A DNA stretch of 64,000 nt from Rhodospirillaceae bacterium (GCA_029243545.1 JAQWRV010000013.1:1-64000); one strand, 5' to 3'; counted from the stretch's first letter, positions 35,351 to 46,157 are shown. The notes: generated by a model from the sequence alone, not told the origin. Numbers and translations are program-made.

Positions 35351-36276
35351 CCTGTCTTGTCATCGCTGAACATGACAACGCCGAACTTAAAGCCGCAACG
35401 TTGAGCACAGTCATGGCTGCCTCTCAAATCGGCGGCGATATTCATGTTCTCGTCGCTGGAATGGGTTGCGCCGCAGTTGCCGACCAGGCGGCCAAAATTA
35501 CCGGCGTATCGGCCGTTAAGATTGCTGATGACGCGGTGTATGAGCACCAACTCGCCGAACCTCTTACGACCTTGCTGGTTGGATTGGCTGGCGACTATTC
35601 GCACGTCTTAGCCCCGGCCACTACATTTGGGAAAAACATGATGCCGCGTGTATCTGCGCTTATCGATGTAGCTCAGATTTCCGACATTTCAGCCGTCGTT
35701 TCGGAAGACACGTTTGTCCGACCGATATACGCCGGCAACGCGCTGGCAACAGTCCAAAGTAAAGATGAGAAAAAACTCATCACCGTACGCGGGTCGACGT
35801 TTGACAAAGCCGCAGCGGATGGCGGATCAGCTTCAATAGACGCCATTTCCGCCGCCACTGACCCTGGGATATCCAGCTTCGTTAGTCAGGAACTCTCTAA
35901 GTCTGAGCGGCCAGAGTTAACAGCGGCAAAGATCGTCATTTCTGGTGGCCGCGGCGTCGGTAGTTCCGACAATTTTGCAATCATCGAGAGTTTAGCTGAC
36001 AAACTCGGCGCGGCCGTCGGCGCATCACGCGCTGCCGTGGATGCGGGATACGTGCCTAACGATTATCAAGTTGGTCAGACCGGAAAAATTGTTGCACCTG
36101 AACTTTATGTTGCCATTGGTATTTCAGGCGCCATCCAACACTTGGCCGGCATGAAAGACAGCAAAGTCATTGTTGCCATTAACAAAGACGAAGAAGCGCC
36201 GATTTTCCAAATCGCAGATTATGGACTCGTCGGCAATCTATTTGAAGTTGTCCCTCAATTAACGGACGCCCTGTAA
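35347..36276 (+). CDS. etfA: electron transfer flavoprotein alpha subunit
   Basis: This 309-residue FAD-binding subunit has the C-terminal domain motifs S-G-G-R-G-V-G near residue 198, A-S-R-A-A-V-D-A-G near 222, Q-V-G-Q-T-G-K near 238, and [11 protein letters not shown] near 278. It passes electrons from beta-oxidation to the quinone pool through the separate ETF dehydrogenase. It follows etfB with an ATGA overlap. Confidence 0.97.
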   Translation: MTCLVIAEHDNAELKAATLSTVMAASQIGGDIHVLVAGMGCAAVADQAAKITGVSAVKIADDAVYEHQLAEPLTTLLVGLAGDYSHVLAPATTFGKNMMPRVSALIDVAQISDISAVVSEDTFVRPIYAGNALATVQSKDEKKLITVRGSTFDKAAADGGSASIDAISAATDPGISSFVSQELSKSERPELTAAKIVISGGRGVGSSDNFAIIESLADKLGAAVGASRAAVDAGYVPNDYQVGQTGKIVAPELYVAIGISGAIQHLAGMKDSKVIVAINKDEEAPIFQIADYGLVGNLFEVVPQLTDAL

Positions 36277-36303
36277 CGGACGCCGGGCACTTAGGATTGT
36301 TAC

Positions 36304-37245
36304 ATGAATGATGATGGGGGCCGGGCCACACCGGCGATAAACGACGAAAGCCGCGTGTCAAAGCCAGCTTACAAAATTCAGAAAATTGGAATCATAGGTG
36401 CCGGACAAATGGGCAGCGGCATTGCTCATGTGACGGCTCTCGCTGGATATGATGTGAATGTCTTCGACATCAGCGAAGAGCAATTAAAAAAGGCTGTCGC
36501 CGGCATCGACAAGAACATGGAGCGGCAAGTTAGTCGCGACCGCATTAAGGCGGCTGACAAAGCCGCCGCCATGGCGCGCATTCAAACAAACTCCTTAATG
36601 GACTCATTGTCTGATTCGGATCTTGTAATTGAAGCGGCGACGGAAAATGAAGAGATTAAGCGCAGGATATTCATTGATCTCTGCCCTGTTCTAAAAGACG
36701 ACGCGCTCCTTTGCTCGAATACATCGTCGATTTCAATTACGCGCCTAGGTGCCGTGACCGACAGACCCGAGCAGTTCATGGGTCTTCACTTCATGAACCC
36801 TGTGCCGGTGATGAAATTGGTGGAGTTAATCCGGGGCATTGCAACGGCTGAGCCGACTTTCTCCGCGGTTCGCAAAGTTGCGGAAAACCTCGGAAAACAG
36901 ACCGTATCGTCTGAAGATTTTCCCGCCTTCATCGTTAACCGGATTCTTATTCCGATGATTAACGAGGCGATCTACACGTTATACGAAGGCGTTGGATCGG
37001 TCTCAGCCGTCGACACAGCGATGAAATTGGGTGCCAACCATCCCATGGGGCCCCTAGAATTAGCTGATTTTATTGGCTTGGATACATGCCTTTCGATCAT
37101 GACTGTACTTTACGACGGTCTCGCCGACTCAAAATACCGGCCTTGCCCATTACTGGTCAAATATGTCGAAGCTGGATGGCTCGGCCGCAAAGCCGGTAAG
37201 GGCTTTTATGATTATTCAGGGGAAGAACCTGTACCGACGCGGTGA
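36304..37245 (+). CDS. 3-hydroxybutyryl-CoA dehydrogenase
   Basis: This 313-residue NAD(P)-dependent enzyme has the Rossmann motif [12 protein letters not shown] near residue 28, the catalytic H-F-M-N-P-V-P-V-M near 161, and the end motif [13 protein letters not shown] at 36355 would remove a 17-residue extension and give the usual N-terminus; either start is possible. It lies 27 bases after etfA, as in many alphaproteobacteria, and works in fatty acid or butyrate metabolism. Confidence 0.93.
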   Translation: MNDDGGRATPAINDESRVSKPAYKIQKIGIIGAGQMGSGIAHVTALAGYDVNVFDISEEQLKKAVAGIDKNMERQVSRDRIKAADKAAAMARIQTNSLMDSLSDSDLVIEAATENEEIKRRIFIDLCPVLKDDALLCSNTSSISITRLGAVTDRPEQFMGLHFMNPVPVMKLVELIRGIATAEPTFSAVRKVAENLGKQTVSSEDFPAFIVNRILIPMINEAIYTLYEGVGSVSAVDTAMKLGANHPMGPLELADFIGLDTCLSIMTVLYDGLADSKYRPCPLLVKYVEAGWLGRKAGKGFYDYSGEEPVPTR

Positions 37246-37338
37246 TCAAACTCATCGCGCAAGGAAATCGCTTGCAATCGCATAACGGCCTCCGCTGCAA
37301 TGGGGGTCGTTTGCATTTTCGAGCGTGGTTTCAGGCCG

Positions 37339-38952
37339 ATGTATAAGACGTTATCGCAGGGTCGAATGCCTTACGCCGTCTTGACCTTTCTTTGCGCGGC
37401 TCTGTTTCTACCAGGCTTGTCTGCGGTCCCGCCGACCGATCGCGATGAAGCGCGTTTTATGCAGGCATCCAAACAGATGCTGGAAACGGACGATATCGTT
37501 ACTATCCAATTTCAAGAGGAACCCCGCACCAAGAAGCCCATCGGCATTCATTGGCTACAGGTAGCCTCTGTAAAGCTCTTCGCCGGAGGAGACACACAGG
37601 CTGAATGGGCCTATCGTTTGCCATCGGTGATATCCGCCTGGCTTGCAGTACTGTTCACCTTTGCAATTGGGCGGCGGCTCTTTGACTCTCGAACTGGATT
37701 ATTGGCAGCCGGGCTCCTGGCTTGCACAGTCCTCACCGTCACAGAAGCACATTTGGCAAAAACTGATGCCACCCTTTTACTAACCGTCGTTGTCGCGCAT
37801 CTGGCCTTGCTCGAGTTTTATTTGTCACCGGCGGAGAAGACGCCACCGTTTATGACAGTACTTCTGTTTTGGTCAGCCATTGGACTTGGCCTCCTCATTA
37901 AGGGCCCCATCATTGCAATCGTCGTTGTCGCAACAGCGCTGTCCTTAAGTTTGGTCGACAAAAATGCACTCTGGCTTGGCGGCCTGCAGCCGACTGCAGG
38001 CATTCCGGTTGCCGTTGCCTTTCTGCTGCCCTGGCTGGTGGGTTCAATGCTTGCTGGCAATGAAGATGTGATTTTTCAGTCTTTGTCTAAAGACTTTCTT
38101 CCCAAACTTGTGGGAGGTGAAGAAAGTCATGGCGCACCACCGGGAAGTTATCTTGCCGCTTCGCCTCTAACGCTTTGGCCTGCTTCATTGATAATTTTCC
38201 CGGGATTGCTCGTAGCGTGGCGGCACAGGTCTGAGCCGGCTGTTCGCTTCGCTCTCGCATGGGCAATTGCACCGTGGTTGATGTTTGAATTAGCGCCCAC
38301 CAAACTACCTCACTACATTCTACCGGCGATTCCCGGACTGGCCTTGGCCTCTGCTGCCGCGGTTGCAAAGGCAGGCTTTTCAATCCCACGATGGAGCAAG
38401 ATTCTCTGGGGCTTATGCGGTCTCATCCTCGCAACCGGACTGGCATGGGCAACCTGGACTTACGGCGGAGCCCGTCTTATTGCCAGCGCTATAGCCGTAA
38501 TTCTTATAGCTGCCGCGGCGCTAACCTGGACGCCCGAGCGCAACATGCGAGTATTGGTACCTGTTGTTGCCATAACTATATTTGGTTTGGTTTTTGCCGG
38601 TCTGTTGCCTAGCCTTTCTGACCTGTCATTGAGTAGGCGTCTGGCCGATACCGTCGAACGCACGGGTGGCGGACCTATTGCCTTGTCACGGTATCACGAA
38701 CCCTCAGCTGTATTTTTACTGGGAACCGGCACCTGGCTGACCAATCGGCGTAATGCGGCAGCCCATGTAGCCGCTGACCCCGAAGCACTCGCAGCAGTGG
38801 CGCAGGATGAATTAGGGCTGGTCGAGAACATGATTGCCGCGAGCAACGGCAAATTAGTTATTGTTGACCGATTGGATGGATATAATTACGCCAAAGGCAG
38901 GCAAGAGACTTTGGTCTTGATACGCAGCCGGACGAGCAGCCCTTCACCATGA
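37339..38952 (+). CDS. GT39/ArnT-like membrane glycosyltransferase
   Basis: This protein of 537 residues (start at 37339; an ATG at 37300 would add 13) has about ten helices. The first periplasmic loop carries T-D-R-D-E-A-R-F, as in ArnT, the lipid A aminoarabinose transferase, and in related PMT enzymes. The sequence P-R-T-K-K-P-I-G-I-H-W-L near residue 63 also fits ArnT-like enzymes. It overlaps the PAP2 gene downstream by four bases. It is a second copy of the module seen at 30381-32575, but is not closely similar to that copy. Confidence 0.88.
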   Translation: MYKTLSQGRMPYAVLTFLCAALFLPGLSAVPPTDRDEARFMQASKQMLETDDIVTIQFQEEPRTKKPIGIHWLQVASVKLFAGGDTQAEWAYRLPSVISAWLAVLFTFAIGRRLFDSRTGLLAAGLLACTVLTVTEAHLAKTDATLLLTVVVAHLALLEFYLSPAEKTPPFMTVLLFWSAIGLGLLIKGPIIAIVVVATALSLSLVDKNALWLGGLQPTAGIPVAVAFLLPWLVGSMLAGNEDVIFQSLSKDFLPKLVGGEESHGAPPGSYLAASPLTLWPASLIIFPGLLVAWRHRSEPAVRFALAWAIAPWLMFELAPTKLPHYILPAIPGLALASAAAVAKAGFSIPRWSKILWGLCGLILATGLAWATWTYGGARLIASAIAVILIAAAALTWTPERNMRVLVPVVAITIFGLVFAGLLPSLSDLSLSRRLADTVERTGGGPIALSRYHEPSAVFLLGTGTWLTNRRNAAAHVAADPEALAAVAQDELGLVENMIAASNGKLVIVDRLDGYNYAKGRQETLVLIRSRTSSPSP

Positions 38953-39620
38953 CCTCAAAAGTGGCCAATGACGTCGAACTCAAAAAGCTGGGTCACTGGG
39001 CCGTTGTCGTTGCTGGCATCAGCGCGGCGTTTATTATCTTATGGGATCAACCGCTCGCTTGGTATTTTGAAACCCAGTTGGGCAGAACCGTTCACTCGAT
39101 CATGGGCCTCGTTACCGAAGCTGCAAACAGTGCTTTCTGGTATGGCCTAGCTGTTGTAGGACTTGCGGCATGCCTGTTTCTGGCAAAACGGACATCAGAG
39201 GCAGACCAAACCCTCCGATATCTGCGGCACGCACGGGCGTGGGGTTATATGATCGCGTCGATGCTGACCGCTGCAGTTCTATTGAATTTTCTCAAACTGG
39301 CGATTGGGCGATATCGTCCGCGCTACCTGTTCAACGATGATATTTCCGGTTTTGAGCCTTTTGGCATCGCTTTGAAAATGGCTAGCTTCCCTTCGGGACA
39401 TGCTCAGTCGATATGGTCGGCCATGATTGCGCTCAGCTTCTTAACCCCGCGGTTCTCGCCCTTCTACATCGCAGTTGCACTTGCAGTCAGCGCGAGCCGG
39501 TTTATAACAGCGGTTCACTTTGTCAGTGATGTGATTGTTGGCAGTTTTCTAAGCATTGCGGTCGCTTTGCTCATGCGCCAATGGTTCGAGAGAAACGGGC
39601 AAGGTGTACGTTTAAGCTAG
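38949..39620 (+). CDS. PAP2-family membrane phosphatase
   Basis: This 223-residue membrane protein has the three phosphatase motifs: K-L-A-I-G-R-Y-R-P near residue 115, F-P-S-G-H-A near 148, and S-R-F-I-T-A-V-H-F-V-S-D near 177. All catalytic residues are present. It is linked by an ATGA overlap to the GT39 gene upstream. Together they could change phosphate groups and sugars on an envelope lipid. argH follows after nine bases. Confidence 0.9.
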   Translation: MTSKVANDVELKKLGHWAVVVAGISAAFIILWDQPLAWYFETQLGRTVHSIMGLVTEAANSAFWYGLAVVGLAACLFLAKRTSEADQTLRYLRHARAWGYMIASMLTAAVLLNFLKLAIGRYRPRYLFNDDISGFEPFGIALKMASFPSGHAQSIWSAMIALSFLTPRFSPFYIAVALAVSASRFITAVHFVSDVIVGSFLSIAVALLMRQWFERNGQGVRLS

Positions 39621-39629
39621 AGGTAACCC

Positions 39630-41024
39630 ATGACCAGCCGGATATGGGGTGGCCGGTTTTCCGGTGGCCCGTCAGACATAATGGAAGCAATCAACGCGTC
39701 CATCGATTTTGACAAACGCCTAGCCAAGCAGGATATCCGCGGCTCGCGCGCCCATTGCGCTATGCTTGTCAAACAGGGTCTCCTGGCCAAGGCCGATGGC
39801 GATGCGATCATGGATGGCCTGCTTAAAATTGAAAAAAGCATCAGTGAAGGCACCTTTGCATTTAAGCGGGCGCTCGAAGACATCCACATGAATATCGAAG
39901 GACGGCTGACTGATCTTATTGGTGAGCCGGCGGGCCGGTTGCACACAGCCCGGTCCCGCAATGATCAGGTAGCAACTGATTTTCGTCTGTGGGTACGGGC
40001 TGCCGTCGACTCTCTCGACGAACATATGCAGGCCCTTCAGGCCACGCTGATCGATAAGGCCGAAACCCATGTGGATACGGTGATGCCCGGCTTTACACAT
40101 TTGCAAGCAGCGCAGCCCGTTACGTTTGGGCATCATTTGCTCGCCTATGTTGAAATGATCGGCCGTGATCGGGGCCGCTTTTCCGACGCTAGAACACGGA
40201 TGAACGAAAGCCCACTGGGCGCCGGCGCTATGGCAGGCACCTCTTTTGCGATAGATCGAGACCAGACGTCTACCGAACTGGAATTCGACAGACCGATGGC
40301 CAATTCATTGGACGCTGTCTCGGATCGTGACTTCGCGTTGGAATTCCTATCAAGCGCCTCAATTTTATCGGTTCATCTGTCGCGTCTCGCTGAAGAGTTG
40401 GTTATCTGGGCCAGCGCGCAGTTCGGCTTTGTCTCATTTACTGACGCATTCTCGACCGGCAGTTCAATGATGCCACAGAAGCGCAACCCCGACGCGGCAG
40501 AGCTGGTAAGAGGAAAAGTAGGCCGTATCATTGGCGCTCTTACGGGGCTATTGATTGTGGTTAAGGGATTGCCCCTGACTTATTCCAAAGATATGCAGGA
40601 AGACAAAGAACCCGTCTTTGCTACCTTCGATACGTTGGAATTATGCCTAGCCGCCATGACAGGAATGATTGACGACATAGCCGTCAACAAGGATCGCATG
40701 CGCGCGGCTGCAGGCGCGGGGCATACCACTGCAACGGATCTGGCAGACTGGCTGGTTCAATCAAAGGACGTGCCCTTTCGCGAAGCGCATCACATCGCCG
40801 GTCAGGCAGTTAAAACAGCGGAGGAAAAATCCTGCGGGTTAGAGAACCTGACGGAAGGGGATTTGCAATCTGTTGACGACCGGTTGACGGCTGACGCCCT
40901 CAAAGTTTTGAGCGTCGAAGCGTCGATCACCAGCCGGTCTAGTTATGGCGGGACGGCCCCTGACAATGTACGGGCACAGATCGCAGCGGCGCGTGACCGG
41001 TTTTTGAAGAGCGCAGAAGCATGA
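39630..41024 (+). CDS. argH: argininosuccinate lyase
   Basis: This 464-residue enzyme makes arginine and fumarate from argininosuccinate. It starts with the typical W-G-G-R-F and has the fumarase-superfamily signature [12 protein letters not shown] near residue 282 and the H-T-A-R-S-R-N-D-Q motif near 105. AGAGGTAA lies upstream. Its stop overlaps the start of lptM (ATGA). Confidence 0.97.
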   Translation: MTSRIWGGRFSGGPSDIMEAINASIDFDKRLAKQDIRGSRAHCAMLVKQGLLAKADGDAIMDGLLKIEKSISEGTFAFKRALEDIHMNIEGRLTDLIGEPAGRLHTARSRNDQVATDFRLWVRAAVDSLDEHMQALQATLIDKAETHVDTVMPGFTHLQAAQPVTFGHHLLAYVEMIGRDRGRFSDARTRMNESPLGAGAMAGTSFAIDRDQTSTELEFDRPMANSLDAVSDRDFALEFLSSASILSVHLSRLAEELVIWASAQFGFVSFTDAFSTGSSMMPQKRNPDAAELVRGKVGRIIGALTGLLIVVKGLPLTYSKDMQEDKEPVFATFDTLELCLAAMTGMIDDIAVNKDRMRAAAGAGHTTATDLADWLVQSKDVPFREAHHIAGQAVKTAEEKSCGLENLTEGDLQSVDDRLTADALKVLSVEASITSRSSYGGTAPDNVRAQIAAARDRFLKSAEA

Positions 41025-41173
41025 CACAACAGAAGATACTTTCGCTTATACAGCTGACCACCATATTGGCCGTCGCCCTCTGCCTCTTCGGCGGATTGTC
41101 CGCGTGCGGAAAGAAAAGCGCTTTAACACCGCCTGAAGACTCCCAGTACCCTAAACAGTATCCACGCCAATAG
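41021..41173 (+). CDS. lptM: LptM-like small lipoprotein
   Basis: This 50-residue gene starts at the ATGA overlap with argH. It has a lipoprotein signal peptide with the lipobox L-S-A-C at residues 26-29, then [10 protein letters not shown] and a Tyr/Pro/Gln-rich tail, the pattern of the YifL/LptM family. LptM helps LptD mature in the outer membrane. The argH-lptM-lysA order is common in proteobacteria and supports the call. Confidence 0.88.
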   Translation: MTQQKILSLIQLTTILAVALCLFGGLSACGKKSALTPPEDSQYPKQYPRQ

Positions 41174-41193
41174 ACCCACCGGCGGCAACGGTT

Positions 41194-42477
41194 ATGAATC
41201 ACTTTAATTATACTGATGGCGTTCTTTGCGCTGAAGACGTGCCCCTACCAGACATCGCGGCTGCTGTTGGCACACCTTTTTATTGTTATTCGACGGCAAC
41301 TCTGAAACGCCATTACGAAGCCTTTGCGGAAGCAATGGACGGGCTTGAGACCTTGATCTGCTTTTCTGCAAAGGCCAATGGTAACTTGGCGGTGCTGCGA
41401 ACGCTGGGCAATATGGGTGCGGGCTGTGATGTCGTCTCTGGAGGCGAACTCGGGCGCGCCTTAGCTGCAGGAATTCCAGCGAGCAAGATCGTTTTCTCTG
41501 GCGTTGGTAAAAAGGCTGATGAATTACGGCTCGCTGTGGAGTCCGGAATTGGGCAGATCAATATAGAGTCGGAACCTGAGCTTGAGCGTCTCAATGAAAT
41601 AGCCCTGTCCCTAGGCAAGACAGCGCCTGTTGCCTTTCGGGTTAATCCTGATGTACATGCCAAAACTCATGACAAGATCACAACCGGACGCAAAGAAGAT
41701 AAATTTGGTGTTGCGTGGAATGACGCGCCCAGACTGTACGCGACTGCTGATCGTTTGGATGGCATAGACGTACGAGGCGCCGCCGTTCATATCGGCTCTC
41801 AAATTACGGACCTCGACCCCTTTGAAGCGGCATTTACCAAAGTTGCCAGCCTGGTCGAAGACTTGCGCGCATCGGGAATTGAAATTCAAACCATCGATTT
41901 GGGTGGTGGTCTTGGCGTGCCTTATCGCCGTGATAATGATCCGCCGCCAAGCCCTGCTGCATATGGCGAGGTCGTGAAGCGCACGGTTGGCGGGCTCGGC
42001 TGCACGATCATGTTTGAACCGGGCCGGGTAATTGCTGCCAATGCGGGCGTTCTTGTTTCTGAGGTTGTGTACGTAAAGCGCGGCGAAACGAAAACGTTTG
42101 TGATTATTGATGCTGCCATGAACGACCTTTTGCGGCCCTCCATGTATGACGCTTATCACCATATCCGCCCGGTGATGGAGCCTAGGCCAGAAACGGACCT
42201 GCAGACATACGATCTTGTCGGGCCCATCTGCGAAACCGGTGACAGGTTTGCGCAAGAGACCCTACTGCCTCCGGCTACAGAAGGTGACCTTGTCGCAATT
42301 ATGTCAGCCGGGGCATATGGCGCTGTGATGTCCTCGAACTACAATGCCCGGCCTTTGATTCCAGAAGTGTTGGTCGACGGTGGTGAATACGCGATCGTAC
42401 GCAAGCGGCCACCAGTTGAAGAACTCTGGGCGTTGGAATCCATGCCGGAATGGCTGGAGTCCAGCACTGACAATTGA
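41194..42477 (+). CDS. lysA: diaminopimelate decarboxylase
   Basis: This 427-residue PLP enzyme makes lysine from meso-diaminopimelate. The PLP lysine is in F-S-A-K-A-N-G-N-L near residue 53. The H-I-G-S-Q-I motif is near 199, G-G-G-L-G-V-P-Y near 238, E-P-G-R near 276, and the C-E-T-G-D substrate motif near 345. It starts 20 bases after the lptM stop. Confidence 0.97.
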   Translation: MNHFNYTDGVLCAEDVPLPDIAAAVGTPFYCYSTATLKRHYEAFAEAMDGLETLICFSAKANGNLAVLRTLGNMGAGCDVVSGGELGRALAAGIPASKIVFSGVGKKADELRLAVESGIGQINIESEPELERLNEIALSLGKTAPVAFRVNPDVHAKTHDKITTGRKEDKFGVAWNDAPRLYATADRLDGIDVRGAAVHIGSQITDLDPFEAAFTKVASLVEDLRASGIEIQTIDLGGGLGVPYRRDNDPPPSPAAYGEVVKRTVGGLGCTIMFEPGRVIAANAGVLVSEVVYVKRGETKTFVIIDAAMNDLLRPSMYDAYHHIRPVMEPRPETDLQTYDLVGPICETGDRFAQETLLPPATEGDLVAIMSAGAYGAVMSSNYNARPLIPEVLVDGGEYAIVRKRPPVEELWALESMPEWLESSTDN

Positions 42478-42508
42478 ATGCTAGGGCGACTAAGGCCTAC
42501 ACTATTGC

Positions 42509-45034
42509 ATGACTCGTGATTGGCGTGACCTTCTGCGACTTCGTCGCCTTATCTACCGACGCCTACTTTTGTCCCGCATCAGTATAGCCGTGGAACGCCT
42601 GACCCGGGCGCTTTGGGCACCACTTACTCTTCTGGCCACTTTTGCCGCCGTCGCTTTATTTGATTTTCTACCCGCTCTGCCGGTTCCCGTGCACGGCATC
42701 ATTTTACTTGGCTTTGCTGCTGGACTAATTCACCTCATCCGGCAAGGGTTTATTAGCTTTACCTGGCCGTCCGTATCGGCGTCTCGTCATCGACTAGAAA
42801 CGGCGTCAACCGTAAGTCACCGGCCGCTTACGGCTTGGGAAGATAACCTGGGATATAAAGCCGGCCCTGGCCAAAATACCTTGTGGCTTGTGCATCGTTT
42901 GCGCATGCAACACTTGATCGCACAGTTAACCCCACCCTGGCCGGCGGCCATTGTCGCTGCGCGCGACCCTTATGCAATTAGGTCTTTGCTTGTGTTGCTT
43001 TGCTTAGCCGGTGTCATTGGGGCCCAGGGTGATATTGGTCCCCGTTTTGTCCGCGCGATCAATCCTAGCCTGGCCCGAACCAGCGGACCGATCAACGTGA
43101 AAGTTTGGTTGACCCCCCCTGCATACACACAGAGGCCACCAGTTCTATTAGACCCAGATGCAGCCTTGCCCGTTTCGGAGGCTATTATTGTGCCATCAGG
43201 AACTCATGTTCTAGCGATCGTTACAGGGACCGCGCGCACGACCCGATTGGGCACCAATGGCGAGGGTATGGATCTCGAGGCCATGGATGATGACAGTTTG
43301 AGGTATGAAGGTGTTTTGCCTGAAGGCAATCTTCTCGAAGTGCGTCAAACGGGGCAGATTCTAGGGGCCTGGCCTATTGCTTTCATTCCTGACAACCCAC
43401 CTTTGATTTCGCTTACCGATACGCCTGACGCAACCGGCCGATATCGGTCACGGTTCAATTACAGAGCAACAGATGACTATGGCGTCGTCAGCGTTGGTGG
43501 ACGTATAGATCGGCCGGAAGAAGCACGGTCTTATGCGCAAAACTGGGGTGCAGACTTTACGCTGTCCGTACCACCTCTCGCCCCAAAAACGGTTGAGCAT
43601 CAATCATTTCATGATCTCAGCGCGCATCCCTGGGCTGGAAAAACTGTCACGCTAACACTGAGTGCGCGCGATGCTGCGGGTCAAACAGGCATCAGTGAAG
43701 CAGATCAATTTCTCTTACCGGAACGGTCCTTTTCACACCCTGTAGCAGCGACCATAATCCAATATCGAAAGGATCTGATTAACGACCCCTCCACCGCCCC
43801 AATTGCAGCACGCGCACTTGGGCGGCTTATGGAGGTGCCTACGTCATACGGTGGCGATGTCATTGCTCATTTATCTATGGCGTCCGCGCAAAACCGGCTG
43901 CAATTGCATGACAGTGTATCCGTTCTTGATAGCGTTATAGATCTCATGTGGCGTGCAGCGCTACGCATTGAAGATGGAACGTTTGCCGTTGCGGAACAGG
44001 CGCTCAACGATGCCGAAAATGCGTTGAATAAAGCAATTAAGCGCGGCGCATCTACAGAAGAAATTAGCCGTCTTATTTCACGGCTGCAGCGCGCTTTGAT
44101 GGAATATTATCAAGCCTTAGCTGAAGAGATGCCCGACGGAACATTTCCCATGAGCGGATCCGAAAATGATATGCAGGCCATGGGTTCAGAAGATATCGCC
44201 CAGGTGATCGAGCAACTTCGTCAGCTTTCAGAAATGGGTGCCGATAGTGCGGCGAAGGAAATGATGGCTAACCTTCGCAATATGCTGGAAACGCTTCGCA
44301 ATACCGCCCTCAGCCCGATGGATCATCCTGACGTAGAGGCCGCACGCAAAATGATGGAAGAACTCAAGGAAATTACCGAACAACAATCCGATATGCTTAA
44401 CAAAACATTCGAGCAAGCACGTCAGCAAGCGCTTAGCCGCAACCAAGAGCCTCAACGCCGCCGCAATTCCAGTGAGCGCCGCAGAGGAGAGCAAGGCCAG
44501 ACGCAGCCTCCACAAACGGAGCAGGACCAGCAAGACCGTGACAACCAACAGAAAAATGCTGCCGGAGAGCAAAGCGAATTACGTCAGCGTTTAGAAGACC
44601 TTATGGGGCGTATGGCGGAGATGACTGGAGACATTTCTGAAGATATGGGCAACGCTGAGCAGGCCATGCGGGAGGCGGAAGACGCGCTGGGCGACGGGGC
44701 CTGGCGTTCTGCTTCGGGCTCCCAATCAGAAGCGCTGGCAAATTTGCAGAATGGCATGCAGGGCGCCGCACAACAGCTTATGCAGGCCCTTGCGGAGCAG
44801 GGTCTGGCAGGTCTAATTCCGATGCCTGGCCAGGCGGGACAACCATTGGATGCCTTGGGACCAAACCTTGGACCCGATCAAGGTAAGGACATTGAACTTC
44901 CTTCAGAACCAGATACACGCGGATTGTCTCTAAGGTCACGCGCCATACTGGAAGAAATTCGCAAACGTGCGAGCCAACGCGTTCGGTCAAATAAGGAACG
45001 ACAATATCTCCGGCGTCTGCTAGAGCAATTTTAG
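42509..45034 (+). CDS. TIGR02302-family membrane protein (DUF4175)
   Basis: This 841-residue protein belongs to a family found next to lysA in alphaproteobacteria. It has hydrophobic segments at about residues 33-52, 60-80 and 150-172, then a large extracytoplasmic part (~190-440). A long Gln/Glu-rich coiled-coil region follows (~600-780), and a conserved C-terminus reads R-Q-Y-L-R-R-L-L-E-Q-F. Its function is not known to me; an envelope role is likely. It is convergent with the zinc-ribbon gene. Confidence 0.85.
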   Translation: MTRDWRDLLRLRRLIYRRLLLSRISIAVERLTRALWAPLTLLATFAAVALFDFLPALPVPVHGIILLGFAAGLIHLIRQGFISFTWPSVSASRHRLETASTVSHRPLTAWEDNLGYKAGPGQNTLWLVHRLRMQHLIAQLTPPWPAAIVAARDPYAIRSLLVLLCLAGVIGAQGDIGPRFVRAINPSLARTSGPINVKVWLTPPAYTQRPPVLLDPDAALPVSEAIIVPSGTHVLAIVTGTARTTRLGTNGEGMDLEAMDDDSLRYEGVLPEGNLLEVRQTGQILGAWPIAFIPDNPPLISLTDTPDATGRYRSRFNYRATDDYGVVSVGGRIDRPEEARSYAQNWGADFTLSVPPLAPKTVEHQSFHDLSAHPWAGKTVTLTLSARDAAGQTGISEADQFLLPERSFSHPVAATIIQYRKDLINDPSTAPIAARALGRLMEVPTSYGGDVIAHLSMASAQNRLQLHDSVSVLDSVIDLMWRAALRIEDGTFAVAEQALNDAENALNKAIKRGASTEEISRLISRLQRALMEYYQALAEEMPDGTFPMSGSENDMQAMGSEDIAQVIEQLRQLSEMGADSAAKEMMANLRNMLETLRNTALSPMDHPDVEAARKMMEELKEITEQQSDMLNKTFEQARQQALSRNQEPQRRRNSSERRRGEQGQTQPPQTEQDQQDRDNQQKNAAGEQSELRQRLEDLMGRMAEMTGDISEDMGNAEQAMREAEDALGDGAWRSASGSQSEALANLQNGMQGAAQQLMQALAEQGLAGLIPMPGQAGQPLDALGPNLGPDQGKDIELPSEPDTRGLSLRSRAILEEIRKRASQRVRSNKERQYLRRLLEQF

Positions 45035-45056
45035 GTCATACGAAAGATTCTCAGCC

Positions 45057-46157
45057 TCAGTCCCAATCGACACGCAAGCTCGCCGCTGTCTCCACCGGAA
45101 GCTGAAGCTGAAGCTCAATGCGATAGGGTTGCGTCGAGTTAGGATCGATCGTTGGGGCGGTCGGCGGAGCCGATGTTTCTTGCACCACGTTGTCGTCTTT
45201 GTCGATCAACATGAGTTTGAGATTAGGTACCGTTTGGAGACCATCCGTCAAATTCGTAACCAAGCCCGTAACCACTAATGTTTGGACGCCGGCCTGCATA
45301 ATCCGAGCCGGTTGTGGCTGAGATAGACGCAGACCCTCCGCCTGATCATCATCTAAGTATAGCGCCTCATAGCCCCCCTTAATGCCGGGCCATAGTTCTG
45401 CAAGCTGAGCGCGCGCAACAAATAAGATTGACCCAAATAGAAGTGCGATGATCAACATCACAGCAGCGGTAACGTAGGCCGGGTCTAACGGTTTCTTTGG
45501 CTTTTTCTTGTCGGGCGTGGGTTTTCCTAAGTCTTCTTCGTCGAATTCATCATCGCCGTTTTCTCCTAATTGATCATCATCAAGGCCGTCTTCGTCACCA
45601 GCCCCTGCAACGGAACCTCCGCTATCACCGCCGGCTTGACCTGGGCCACCTTCTGGTCCCGGGCCGCCTGGAGCAACAGGGCCAGCAGTCTGGCCACTGA
45701 GAAGGGATCGGGCCTCCTCGCCGGCAGCACCTGGCCCACCCGCGGCTCCTGGTTCTGCGCCAGCTGGCAGTGCACCTGAAGGCATAGCATTAGCCGCTCC
45801 TGCCGCGGCTCGAGGCGCAGCACCGCGGCCACATTGAGCACCTCCATCCATTGCCTGAGGCGCATTAGCAATACCTTGCTGACCTTGGTCGGAACCGCCA
45901 GCCCCCTGAGGCGGGGCAATCGGCGCCCCTGCCACAATACCTTGCTCCATGGCAGCATTTGCCGCCGCAGCGACCGCTTGGGTTATGCTGGCGGACTCAG
46001 GCTCAGCTAGAACGTCTACTAGGCCAATTTCGTCAATAACGGCCGCTTGAAACCATGAATGCCCGCAGGTCGCGCATTTAACGCTACGCCCTTTGCGCCC
46101 AAGGAGCTCTGTCGGAATTTCGAACCCGGCAGTACAGTTAGGACACGTTATACGCAT
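45057..46157 (-). CDS. zinc-ribbon membrane protein with low-complexity linker
   Basis: This 366-residue protein starts with an MJ0042-type zinc ribbon (M-R-I-T-C-P-N-C at 1-8 and K-C-A-T-C-G-H-S-W at 27-35). A Gly/Ala/Pro/Gln-rich linker runs from about residue 75 to 185, and an acidic patch to 220. One membrane helix lies at about 230-250, and a DUF3426-like C-terminal beta domain ends in L-R-V-D-W. The ribbon-TM-beta layout is typical of alphaproteobacterial genes upstream of and divergent from ftsEX. The linker is unusually long and repetitive. Function unknown. Confidence 0.82.
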   Translation of the reverse strand: MRITCPNCTAGFEIPTELLGRKGRSVKCATCGHSWFQAAVIDEIGLVDVLAEPESASITQAVAAAANAAMEQGIVAGAPIAPPQGAGGSDQGQQGIANAPQAMDGGAQCGRGAAPRAAAGAANAMPSGALPAGAEPGAAGGPGAAGEEARSLLSGQTAGPVAPGGPGPEGGPGQAGGDSGGSVAGAGDEDGLDDDQLGENGDDEFDEEDLGKPTPDKKKPKKPLDPAYVTAAVMLIIALLFGSILFVARAQLAELWPGIKGGYEALYLDDDQAEGLRLSQPQPARIMQAGVQTLVVTGLVTNLTDGLQTVPNLKLMLIDKDDNVVQETSAPPTAPTIDPNSTQPYRIELQLQLPVETAASLRVDWD

